DNA from: Bacteroidota bacterium
Lineage (GTDB): Bacteria; Bacteroidota; Bacteroidia; Flavobacteriales; Weeksellaceae
Direction of reading: 5' to 3'
Assembly: GCA_023393915.1 (NCBI GenBank)
Contig: JAEXBS010000054.1
Coordinates: forward strand, 1 to 64,000
DNA length: 64,000 bases
Shown one piece after another: positions 50,424 to 58,408 of the stretch. How positions within the stretch are numbered: the stretch's first letter is position 1; every line of letters begins with the position of its first letter. The notes beneath the pieces were generated by a model, which was given only the letters and a program-made list of their open reading frames with translations, did not search any database and was not told the DNA's origin. The position numbers and the translations under genes are program-made.

Positions 50424-51220
50424 TGTCTGTATTCTCTGATAATATCCGCTACCTAAGAGCCCAACTGGGGCGCTCTCAGCAGTATATTGCCGATGAGCTT
50501 TTAATCACCCGTGGGCGTTATGCTAAGTACGAGGACGGTGCCTCCGAACCCCCTCTTGAACTTTTAATTAGAATTTCGAGATACTATAAAATCAGTATTG
50601 ATTTACTTCTGTCGGTAGACTTAAAAAAATATCCTATCGATGAAATCCTCTCTCTGCCCGACAACCGTATCGTACTTCCGATCCGGGTAAGTAGTTCAGG
50701 AGATCAACAAATCGAAATCATTCCCCACCGAGCTTCCATGGGGTACTTAAGTGGGTATTCTGATCCCGAGTACATCGAGAGTCTACAAACCCTCTCGCTT
50801 CCTTTTTTAAGAAACGGAAACTTCCGAGCGTTTCCCGTAAGTGGAGACTCCATGCCTCCTTTCAATGAAGGATCTTATATTGTTGGTAAATACATAGAAT
50901 CTCTCGAGGACCTACGTAAGGGAAAGACCTATATTTTCATTACCCGAAACGAGGGAATCACCTACAAACGTTTTCAGGAAAAATCACAGGATTCCATTAC
51001 AGTAGCTGCAGACAACGAGTTCTACGAGCCCTACCCGATTAAGAATGCGGAAATTTTAGAAATTTGGGAATACGCTGCGAGCATCAACACCGAAGAATTA
51101 GGCTCGACGCCTTTGGATTTAGGATCTATAAAGGAAATGTTTTTTAGTCTCAAAAAAGAAATAGCAGAACTAAAGATGGATAAACCGGCTCCTAGGGAAA
51201 AAACAAAGAAAAAAGAATAA
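50423..51220 (+). CDS. XRE/S24 LexA-like repressor
   Basis: The 265-residue protein has an N-terminal XRE helix-turn-helix (LGRSQQYIADELLITRGRYA, about 12-31) and a C-terminal S24 peptidase-like domain with Ser in FPVSGDSMPPF (about 138) and Lys in ITYKRF (about 179). Such repressors control SOS-like polymerases and are inactivated by self-cleavage. No Ala-Gly or Cys-Gly cleavage pair is visible in the linker (HRASMGYLSGY is the nearest), so the release mechanism is open. It is divergent from dinB-dnaE and ends with a Lys-rich tail. Confidence 0.88.
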   Translation: MSVFSDNIRYLRAQLGRSQQYIADELLITRGRYAKYEDGASEPPLELLIRISRYYKISIDLLLSVDLKKYPIDEILSLPDNRIVLPIRVSSSGDQQIEIIPHRASMGYLSGYSDPEYIESLQTLSLPFLRNGNFRAFPVSGDSMPPFNEGSYIVGKYIESLEDLRKGKTYIFITRNEGITYKRFQEKSQDSITVAADNEFYEPYPIKNAEILEIWEYAASINTEELGSTPLDLGSIKEMFFSLKKEIAELKMDKPAPREKTKKKE

Positions 51221-51286
51221 ACAAAGAAAATTCCCCAAGGCTCTATTCTCCTGGAGGAATTCTAAAATCGAGATCTTCTGGGATCC

Positions 51287-51811
51287 CTAGCTTCCCGCAA
51301 ACGGAGAACCAAAGACTCCTACTGCGAGTTCTGCCCAAACAAAAAAAAGGCAGATTAAAATCACAACGCAAATTAGAATACGAGTTCGAGTGGATTTTAC
51401 TTTTCTAAGCACGAGCTCACAAACAATACCAGTGCCTAAAAGTAAAACTCCCATCACTAGAAAATCGAAAGCATTCCAATCCCAAGAGGGAGAAAATTGC
51501 ATTGCGATCAGCGGCATGCTCAGTAGAGCAAAGACTAAGGCTACGATAACAAAGAGTCTTTTGTTTTCTTGAATCATAATTGAAATATTTAATTGGGTTA
51601 ACTGACTGAAATTCCCGATGAGTCTCGGACGAAAAAGTGAGAGCACATCCCTAAGGAAAAGACATTTGGCTTTAAATGGACTATACTTTTCTAAATACCA
51701 TTCAAACCTTTCATGAAGGTCGCCTTCAATTTCTTCTTTAAATTCATTCCGACAAAACCATCGAAATACAATTAATGGAAGTTTAGGTGGAGAGCTTGTA
51801 TCTCGCTCCAT
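51287..51811 (-). CDS. permease-prefix-domain-2-like small membrane protein
   Basis: The 174-residue protein starts with a soluble part, LPLIVFRWFCRNEFKEEIEG then DLHERFEWYLEK, which matches the prefix domain that normally precedes ABC permeases next to PadR regulators. Three hydrophobic helices follow (about 82-100, 112-132, 142-162). There is no FtsX-type permease part, so it is a stand-alone or shortened form. It overlaps the PadR gene by one base. Confidence 0.7.
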   Translation of the reverse strand: MERDTSSPPKLPLIVFRWFCRNEFKEEIEGDLHERFEWYLEKYSPFKAKCLFLRDVLSLFRPRLIGNFSQLTQLNISIMIQENKRLFVIVALVFALLSMPLIAMQFSPSWDWNAFDFLVMGVLLLGTGIVCELVLRKVKSTRTRILICVVILICLFFVWAELAVGVFGSPFAGS

Positions 51812-52143
51812 TAGGCAAATTCAATTACAGTTCGTGGAATGGCATTCCATAAAGCCATGCGCTGCGCCTTAGTTACTTGAAGAATCTTTCTCCCGTCTGC
51901 AGAAATACGATAAAAACGCTTACGCTTGCCTCCTCTAACTTTAGTAGGTTCTCCGAACTCAGAAAGTAAGAGTCCCTTTTCCTCTAATCGTTTTAGTACG
52001 GTTTGAATTGCTCCTAAACTAACAGATCTAGAAAGGCGCTCCTCTATTTCTTCAATAATACTAATTCCATAGGCCTTACCGTCCAAAATAGCTACAGTCA
52101 AAAGCACAATCTCTTCAAACTCCCCCAGGTGATACTGACTCAT
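51811..52143 (-). CDS. PadR-family transcriptional regulator
   Basis: The 110-residue winged-helix protein has EEIVLLTVAILDGKAYGISI (first helices), GAIQTVLKRLEEKGLLLSEF (recognition helix) and RYYRIS-like wing residues (RKRFYRISADGRKIL). PadR proteins repress their own operon and sense small molecules or membrane stress. It is the first gene of a pair with the membrane protein at 51287. Confidence 0.9.
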   Translation of the reverse strand: MSQYHLGEFEEIVLLTVAILDGKAYGISIIEEIEERLSRSVSLGAIQTVLKRLEEKGLLLSEFGEPTKVRGGKRKRFYRISADGRKILQVTKAQRMALWNAIPRTVIEFA

Positions 52144-52356
52144 ATAACTTATATTTACCGCAAATGTAGTTATTATAATTATATAAACTACAATTAAGGT
52201 TAAAATTATAACAAAAATACATCAATGAATAATAATTATAGAAATGGAAAAGTCTTTTTCTTCGCAATTATAAAACCAATGAAATGATTACAGAAAGCCA
52301 ATTCAAAAAATCACATTGGCTTTTTTGTATTTTTGAAGACAAAAAAACATTAAAAT

Positions 52357-53133
52357 ATGATTGAACGATTTTCACAAAAGGTGCAAGAGGAATTAAAATA
52401 TTATGTTTATATCCTGATAGACCCAAGAGATAATAAAATATTCTACATTGGAAAAGGTTATGGAAATCGTGTTTTTTCTCATATTAATGAAGCTATTTTC
52501 AATCCAAGCGAAACTGAAAAATTAGATATTATTCGAACTATAAAATTAGAAAATCTAAAAGTAAAACACTTTATAGTCAGACACGGATTAGAAGAAAATG
52601 AAGCACTAATAGTTGAATCGGTTTTAATAGATTTTTTAACTTTTAAGGATTTTGCGGAAATTGCGAAAATTTCAAACATTGTTGCAGGACATTACTCATT
52701 TAATCAAGGAATTAAAACTGTTAATGATTGTGAAATACTCTACAATTGCGAAATATTAAAAAATGAAGATATTAAACATAACATCTTAATAATCAACATA
52801 AACAAGACATTCGATAATAAACGAAAAAAGAAAAGTGTTAACCCAATATATGCCAGACCAAATATTTATGAAGCAACCAGAGGTTGGTGGGTATTAGACA
52901 AAAACAGAGCAGAAAATTCAGATTTTGTTTTAGCTGAGTATAAAGGCGTAATAAGAGCGATATTTAAGCCTAATAAATGGGTTCAAGATATTGAAAATAG
53001 AGGTGCAAAAAGATGGGGATTTGAAGGTACAGAAGTTACAGTAAAAGAAATTCTTGACATATATCTGAATAAAGAAGTTCCTAAAATAAGAGGAATGGCA
53101 AATCCAATTCGTTATTTGAAAAAACACCTATAA
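52357..53133 (+). CDS. GIY-YIG nuclease-like protein (LEM-3-like)
   Basis: The 258-residue protein has a GIY-YIG-type N-terminal domain: YYVYILIDPRDNKIFYIGKG near 15-34, then Arg in NRVFSHI and Glu in ENEALIVESVLI. The C-terminal domain (about 165-250) has RGWWVLDKNRA, AEYKGVIRAIF and KRWGFEGTEV. The eukaryotic LEM-3/ANKLE1 nucleases share this domain. The substrate is unknown. The gene is more AT-rich than its neighbours and stands alone, which suggests transfer. Confidence 0.75.
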   Translation: MIERFSQKVQEELKYYVYILIDPRDNKIFYIGKGYGNRVFSHINEAIFNPSETEKLDIIRTIKLENLKVKHFIVRHGLEENEALIVESVLIDFLTFKDFAEIAKISNIVAGHYSFNQGIKTVNDCEILYNCEILKNEDIKHNILIININKTFDNKRKKKSVNPIYARPNIYEATRGWWVLDKNRAENSDFVLAEYKGVIRAIFKPNKWVQDIENRGAKRWGFEGTEVTVKEILDIYLNKEVPKIRGMANPIRYLKKHL

Positions 53134-53182
53134 CTACAGGGTAATAGATACAGCTTTTTCTTAATACTTTAAAATAAAAAAT

Positions 53183-53251
53183 CTCCTATGAAATCTAGCT
53201 TCTAGAAATACTACTACTTGAAATCATAGGAGTTATAAAAATCATAGGAGT
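53183..53251 (-). terminator. terminator of the SDR gene
   Basis: CTCCTATGA and TCATAGGAG (53183-53232) form a 9-bp stem; on the minus strand it is followed by ATTTTTTATTTT. An extra copy of ATCATAGGAG follows at 53241-53250, so an alternative shorter hairpin is possible. Confidence 0.65.
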
Positions 53252-54043
53252 TTACGCGTTTCCGTAAAAATTGGACTCCCCTCCATCAATGGCAATGGTT
53301 TGTCCGCTGACATAGCTATTCTCTTCACTGAGAAGGAAAGCTACGACCTTAGCTACTTCATGAGGAAGCCCAAGACGTTTGGTTGGGTTATGTGCAGCAT
53401 ACTCCGCTTCTGCAGCCTTTGGATCCTCAGGGTTTACTTGTCTAAAAGCTTCGGCAACCATTGGAGTTAGAATGGCTCCTGGCGCAATGGCGTTGGTAAT
53501 AATACCGTAGCGACCGTATTCAAGCGCCGTATTCTTAGTCATACCTGAAACTGCATGCTTACTGGCAACATATGGCATTTGATTGAGTACTCCTCGAATA
53601 CCTCCTACTGAAGCTACATTGACAATACGACCATAATTTTGTTTTTGCATCACAGGAATAACATATCGAAGTGCATAATAGACTCCCATTAAGTTGATGT
53701 CAATTACTTTCTTAAAAATCGAAATGTCGTACTCAGTAATAGGTGCTTGTTTTCCTTCAATTCCTGCATTATTGTAGAGTCCGTCAATTCTACCAAACCT
53801 CTCCACCGTTAAATCAACATAGTTTTTTACTGCTTCTTCATTAGAAACATCTGCAACAACAGAAAGAATTTGAACATCAGGATATTCTTTCAGAATTTCC
53901 TCTTTCGCCTCATTGAGACTTTCTTCATTGTAGTCTACCAAGGTCAGGTTATACCCTTTAGAGGCAAGCTCCTTAGCTGCAGCAAGTCCTAAACCCATAG
54001 CCGCTCCAGTTACAATCATTACTTTTGCTTTAGTGTTTTCCAT
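53252..54043 (-). CDS. short-chain dehydrogenase/reductase
   Basis: This 263-residue classical SDR has the NAD(P)-binding TGAAMGLGLAAAKELASKG (about 12-30), NNAG (about 92), the catalytic Ser region VNVASVGG (about 143) and YVASKHAVSG (Tyr-x-x-x-Lys, about 158). The acidic residue VDYNEE after the second strand favours NAD. The C-terminus has the substrate-binding IAIDGGESNF. It is a monocistronic gene with its own terminator. The substrate cannot be deduced. Confidence 0.94.
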   Translation of the reverse strand: MENTKAKVMIVTGAAMGLGLAAAKELASKGYNLTLVDYNEESLNEAKEEILKEYPDVQILSVVADVSNEEAVKNYVDLTVERFGRIDGLYNNAGIEGKQAPITEYDISIFKKVIDINLMGVYYALRYVIPVMQKQNYGRIVNVASVGGIRGVLNQMPYVASKHAVSGMTKNTALEYGRYGIITNAIAPGAILTPMVAEAFRQVNPEDPKAAEAEYAAHNPTKRLGLPHEVAKVVAFLLSEENSYVSGQTIAIDGGESNFYGNA

Positions 54044-54359
54044 ATTAAATATTTTAGGTGGTTAATTGAAAAAAAGGTGATTATCTAGCTAAATCTTTTA
54101 GCTCTCATCCTAAAAGACGTGAGAATTTCACTACGAAGATTAGATCATCGTCCAAAACTTTAGAAAATGAAATATACTTTTCAATAGCTTTCTACCCTAT
54201 CAAATTTACGGAATATACAAATGAAAAATATTGAAACTGATATAAATTAGGAAATGCAAAACTCTTTTAAATCAATCAGTTAAACTTTTTAATTTGCGAT
54301 TTATCCAAAATAAACGCATCCTGCATTTAAAAGGTAATTTATACCGTATCGAAATGAAA
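54044..54359. promoter_or_regulatory. SDR upstream region
   Basis: The 316-bp gap between the SDR start and the CorC-family stop is AT-rich. TAAATTTG on the minus strand (54201-54208), preceded by CATTTG, is a -7-like promoter about 155 bp before the SDR start. No gene or clear structure was found in the remainder. Confidence 0.4.
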
Positions 54360-55640
54360 TTAACCAGATATCCTAGTGACCAAAAGTTTATCGATTCTAT
54401 GGTTGTCTTTGTCCATTACTTCAAAATGGTAATCTCCGATTTCCATAGTATCTCCTACAGACGGAATCTCATGGAAGTAATACAAAAATAGACCTGCTAC
54501 AGTAGTGTATTTTTGGTGAATTTCCATTGGAAACTCTAAATTAAAATCTTTAGCAAAATCCACTAAAGAGAACTGACCGTCTACAAGCCATGAATGCTCA
54601 TCTCTTTGAACGATCTTAAACTCTTCTTGACCTATTTCAGTGGCATCTCCAATAAGAGCATCCACAACATCATCCATAGTAAGAATCCCCTTCGTAGAAC
54701 CGTATTCATCAATGACAATAGAATAATGCATTCCTTCACTTTTAAACTCTTCTAGAATTTTATAAGCCGAGGTTCCTTCTGTAGCGTAAATTGGTGTTTT
54801 AGCAATCTTCTCTAAAGAGAACTCAGGGTTACGACTGTTTGCCAATAGGTCTTTTACAAGAACAATTCCCAAAATCTCATCGAGATTGGAGTTTCTAACA
54901 AGCGGATATGCAGAATGTTTTTCATCGTTTATCTTTTCAATAATTGTCTCCCAAGAGTCCTCTAGATCAAAGTAAACTAAATTGGTTCTATGCGTGTAGA
55001 GGGAATTCACTTTACGATCGCCTAATTCAAATACACGCTCCACGATATCTTGCTCGATGTCTTGAATTTCACCACCTTCGGCCGATTCTTTAATAATTGC
55101 TTTGATTTCTTCCTCACTTACTTTGCTATCTGAGGTTTTCTTGATTCCCATTAGCTTCAAAAGACCATTATTCGATACCGAAAGGAGCCAAACAAAAGGT
55201 GAAGTAATTTTTGAAAGAATACTCATCGGCTTGGAAAGTGCCGTAATGATAGGCTCTGGGAAAGTCATGCCTATTCTTTTTGGCAGTAACTCTCCTAGTA
55301 CAATAGAAAGATAAGTAATAAAGATAACTATGATAACGGTAGCTAGGGACTCTGAATAAGGCCTTAGTACTTCAATTCCGTTTAGAAACTCAACTACATT
55401 GTTTGTCAACTTATCTCCACTATAAACCCCAAGTAAAATACCAATAAGAGTAATTCCAATTTGGACCGTTGAAAGAAACTTGGTTGGATTATCTGAAAGC
55501 TCAATAGCTTTTTTTGCTCCCGAGTTCCCTTTCTTCACTGCACTTTCTAATTTAAATCTCCGAGACGAAACAAGCGACATTTCAGACATGGCAAAAATGC
55601 CGTTTAGGAGTATGAGGATAATGATAATTACTAGTTCCAT
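54360..55640 (-). CDS. CorC/HlyC-family (CNNM-type) membrane protein with CBS domains
   Basis: The 426-residue protein has an N-terminal DUF21/CNNM membrane domain with four hydrophobic helices (about 1-25, 60-80, 95-120, 135-155), then a CBS pair (about 215-335; VYFDLEDSWETIIEKIND; GTSAYKILEEFKSEGMHYSIV) and a C-terminal CorC_HlyC domain (WLVDGQFSLVDFAKDFNLEF). Homologs export Mg2+ or confer divalent-cation resistance. It is a single gene. Confidence 0.9.
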   Translation of the reverse strand: MELVIIIILILLNGIFAMSEMSLVSSRRFKLESAVKKGNSGAKKAIELSDNPTKFLSTVQIGITLIGILLGVYSGDKLTNNVVEFLNGIEVLRPYSESLATVIIVIFITYLSIVLGELLPKRIGMTFPEPIITALSKPMSILSKITSPFVWLLSVSNNGLLKLMGIKKTSDSKVSEEEIKAIIKESAEGGEIQDIEQDIVERVFELGDRKVNSLYTHRTNLVYFDLEDSWETIIEKINDEKHSAYPLVRNSNLDEILGIVLVKDLLANSRNPEFSLEKIAKTPIYATEGTSAYKILEEFKSEGMHYSIVIDEYGSTKGILTMDDVVDALIGDATEIGQEEFKIVQRDEHSWLVDGQFSLVDFAKDFNLEFPMEIHQKYTTVAGLFLYYFHEIPSVGDTMEIGDYHFEVMDKDNHRIDKLLVTRISG

Positions 55641-55763
55641 TCTATGGTTTTATATTCAAGCTGTGAAGATAAAAATAAAAAAAGTGGTTTATCTTAGAAA
55701 ACTTTTGAATAGAAGAAAGCTTGCTCAAATTAACTAAATACAATTCCGGGGCATTACAAACTA

Positions 55764-56579
55764 TTACGATGGGTTTAATGTCCAAACTATAGCTTTTTCC
55801 TTTGTGGCTCTGAAAATCGTAGCATGTTGCTCTTTTGGTTCATCAGAATAGTTCCATTCTAAATTCATACTCCTCTGTGCTTCTAAAATTTTGGCTAACT
55901 GTTTAGTATACTGAGAAATATCCTCAGCACTGGAGCTAGCAAACCAAAGCTTTTTATTAGATGTTGGAAATTTTGATAAATTTTCCTTTGCACTCCTAAC
56001 TAAATGATGATTGTTCCACCATAAGGACGGATCAAAAGCAATATAATTATCAAAGAGTTCAGGATCAAGGAAAAAAGTTTCCATCACGAAAAGTCCGGAC
56101 AAGGATTCACCGATCACACTTCTTTCAGAAGTGGTATTGTATCTACTTTGAATTTCCGGTATGAGTTCTTCTTTAATGAATGCTCTGAAATTTGCAGAGC
56201 CACCAACGATAGGAGCTACAGCTTTATCAGATTCCACCTCGGTAAATCCGGTCAAATCTCTTCTACGCTGCGTATTTTCAATACCGACAAGGATCATAGG
56301 CTTCATTTTGTTCTCTTTAATTAGTTTTTCCAAAGTATTCGCAATGTGTGGGAAATCTTCTTTAATTCCTCCATCCGCCATATACATCACGGGCAAAGCT
56401 TGAGGAACTGTATTCGGAATTTGAGGGATCCAAACATTAATAACCCTTTCCTCCTTCACGTGCTTCGAATAAATTCTAAAGTGGTCATGCTTAGGGACCG
56501 GGTCGCTAATGGTTTCCGCGCTTGAACAGCTTGATAACGAAAAAACACTAATTAGTAAAATGTAAAAAATGATTTTCAT
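55764..56579 (-). CDS. putative esterase, lipoprotein (alpha/beta hydrolase)
   Basis: The 271-residue protein has a lipoprotein signal (SVFSLSSC) and an esterase D/Fes-like fold: VMYMADGGIKEDF near 63, the nucleophile elbow VIGESLSGLFVM near 155-166 (GESLSG), AFDPSLWW near 184 and a late His (EQHATIF near 249). Such enzymes hydrolyse esters, for example in siderophores or xylan. The substrate is unknown. It is a single gene. Confidence 0.88.
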   Translation of the reverse strand: MKIIFYILLISVFSLSSCSSAETISDPVPKHDHFRIYSKHVKEERVINVWIPQIPNTVPQALPVMYMADGGIKEDFPHIANTLEKLIKENKMKPMILVGIENTQRRRDLTGFTEVESDKAVAPIVGGSANFRAFIKEELIPEIQSRYNTTSERSVIGESLSGLFVMETFFLDPELFDNYIAFDPSLWWNNHHLVRSAKENLSKFPTSNKKLWFASSSAEDISQYTKQLAKILEAQRSMNLEWNYSDEPKEQHATIFRATKEKAIVWTLNPS

Positions 56580-57200
56580 ACTTTTTTATTTGATAATTAT
56601 GCGGACTAATTTATTTGATGAAAAGGTTAGATTCATAATGAAGAACAGCCTCACTATTATTTCTTTGGGTCATTAACATGGGAGCTATATTCATTTGAAT
56701 CTCCCATTTGATGAATTTTTATTGCTTTTTTAATGGTCGTGATGATTTCAAAGCTTACAGAATTGTCTGCCTAAATGTGGTTATTCTATATATCAGGTCT
56801 CACTCCAAACTTCCGTGCTACTGACCACCCAGTTTCAGTATAAAGTGTCCACAAACTTCGTAGCAAATTGCTCCCCTTTTTTCATTGAATGAACTACTTT
56901 TTTCATGTGCTAATGTTGGTTCAAATTTAAATAAAATCACTGTTTATTAATACGTTTCTTTTTTCTCAAGGATTCGCCCTACAATTTCATAAAGGTGCTG
57001 ATAAACTCTTTTCAGTGTTCACCAAATCATTAATAACCTCCTGAAGTAAAAATGTCTGTTTCATATTAATCTTGGTTGTCCTGTGCATTACAGCTAAAGG
57101 TCTCAGCTATGAGTAGTTGCGTGGGTTAGCGCTTAACTTTGCAAGTACACACCAAACTAAAAATCCTCGAGAATTTTCAGAAGTATGCGAGAACAAGCAA
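56580..57200. other. decayed intergenic region
   Basis: The 621 bp has no intact gene. The minus strand holds short coding-like scraps in several frames, for example a 25-codon frame at 56987-57064 (MKQTFLLQEVINDLVNTEKS) resembling the start of AbiTii-type proteins, and TGWSVARKFGVRPD near 56800. It is best viewed as degraded accessory DNA at the border of the palindrome/IS region. Confidence 0.5.
56987..57064 (-). pseudogene. possible AbiTii-like N-terminal fragment
   Basis: The fragment reads ...LQEVINDLVNTEKSLSAPL and a stop, recalling the first residues of AbiTii domains. Nothing downstream continues the domain in any frame. The likeness is short and may be chance. Confidence 0.25.
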
Positions 57201-58079
57201 TTACTTATAGCCATTGTTAGCAACTGGTTTTATTTTAACTGGTTCAACTTTAAATCCTTTATTTTTCAATTGCTCAAGAATTCCACATTTCTTTTTTAAA
57301 TGAAAATATCCAACAGCAATGAACGTATTTTTTGTGCTTAATAAATTGGGAATTATTTTCATCCAATCATTATTCCTTTGTAAAATCAATATGTCAGATT
57401 CACATTCTTGTTCAAACTGATAGTCTAATTCAAAATTCCTGTAATTGTTTGCAAGCGTACAATTATTCATATTAGGTTTGTCAGTTATCATTTGCTTTAT
57501 CCAAACACTAATTTTTTTTCTTTCTTTTTTCCAATTAGGGTTATTATTTTCTTTTTCTATTAAACTTAATTGTAGACTATCTGTCTCTAAACCTATTACT
57601 TCAACTTTGTTTTCCTCTGCAAGATGTTGTAAATAATTGTCAAAATGGTCAAACGTATCTGTCGGTTTGGTGGTTTTGCATTTATTTTTTTGAAATTCCT
57701 GTTGTAGTTTCCATCTTATTTCCAAAGGTTTCAGTTTATATAAATCAACTTCCCAATCTTTGGCTATTTCTTTTAGTTTTTCTAAATCCTTTTTCTTTAA
57801 TCTCTTTTCAATTTCCAAAGATGCCTTTCTATTTTCAATCATTTTTCGAGTATTTTCGATTTTGTCAATTGACTCAAAAACAGCTAACTCCGAATTAATA
57901 ATACTTTCTTTAATTTCTGGAATTGAATCTACAAAAGAATTCCCAAATTGATGAAAAGTACCGACAATAAAAGATGTTTTAATATTTATGGTATCTGTTA
58001 TTTTCCAAAGAATAGTGTTTTGACTTTTCACTACTTGTGAAAATGTTAATAAAATCAAAATGCTTAAAAATTGCTTCAT
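57201..58079 (-). CDS. TraB/GumN-family protein
   Basis: The 292-residue protein has a signal peptide (MKQFLSILILLTFSQVVKSQ) and the TraB/GumN pattern: an N-terminal SFIVGTFHQFG (GT-H motif, about 36-46), ELAVFES (Glu motif), a long helical middle and a C-terminal FIAVGYFHLKKKCGILEQLK with a second G-H motif. The family is related to Tiki metalloproteases and may cleave peptides in the periplasm. The gene's start lies 7 bp from a VCR-like inverted repeat, so it may be a cassette-like unit. It is AT-rich against its neighbours. Confidence 0.85.
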   Translation of the reverse strand: MKQFLSILILLTFSQVVKSQNTILWKITDTINIKTSFIVGTFHQFGNSFVDSIPEIKESIINSELAVFESIDKIENTRKMIENRKASLEIEKRLKKKDLEKLKEIAKDWEVDLYKLKPLEIRWKLQQEFQKNKCKTTKPTDTFDHFDNYLQHLAEENKVEVIGLETDSLQLSLIEKENNNPNWKKERKKISVWIKQMITDKPNMNNCTLANNYRNFELDYQFEQECESDILILQRNNDWMKIIPNLLSTKNTFIAVGYFHLKKKCGILEQLKNKGFKVEPVKIKPVANNGYK

Positions 58080-58086
58080 TTTTTCA

Positions 58087-58300
58087 GCTTGTTGCCAACG
58101 TTTTCGGGCTTGGCGACAGTGGCGGAAATTGAAGCGAAAAGTTTCAATTTAGCGACACAGTAAGCAAAAGCCATTTCATTGAATAAATTTATGATAAAAA
58201 GTCAATGTAATTGGCTTTTTGCGACATAGAAAATCGAAACTTTCAATCATCACTTAACTCGCCATTGCGCCAAACCCTTGTGCCTGTTGCACAACTTCAA
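58087..58300. repeat. long VCR-like imperfect inverted repeat A
   Basis: The ends GTTGCCAACG and CGTTGTGCAAC-like (3' end GTTGCACAAC) pair. Further inward CGGGCTTGGCG pairs with CGCCAAACCC, GTGGCG with CGCCAT, GAAAAGTTTC with GAAACTTTC, and GCAAAAGCCATTTCATTGA with its near complement. The fold spans about 214 bp with small bulges. It shares end and inner motifs with repeat B (62834) but lacks the canonical integron attC core (GTTRRRY). Confidence 0.75.
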
Positions 58301-58408
58301 TCAAATATACTTAAAAAGGGTGGACTGCAGCTTAAACCGCATTTATATTGTTATAAATAGTTGAAAAACAGTTGTATATGCAGAATATTTTTTCTAATTT
58401 TAATTATG

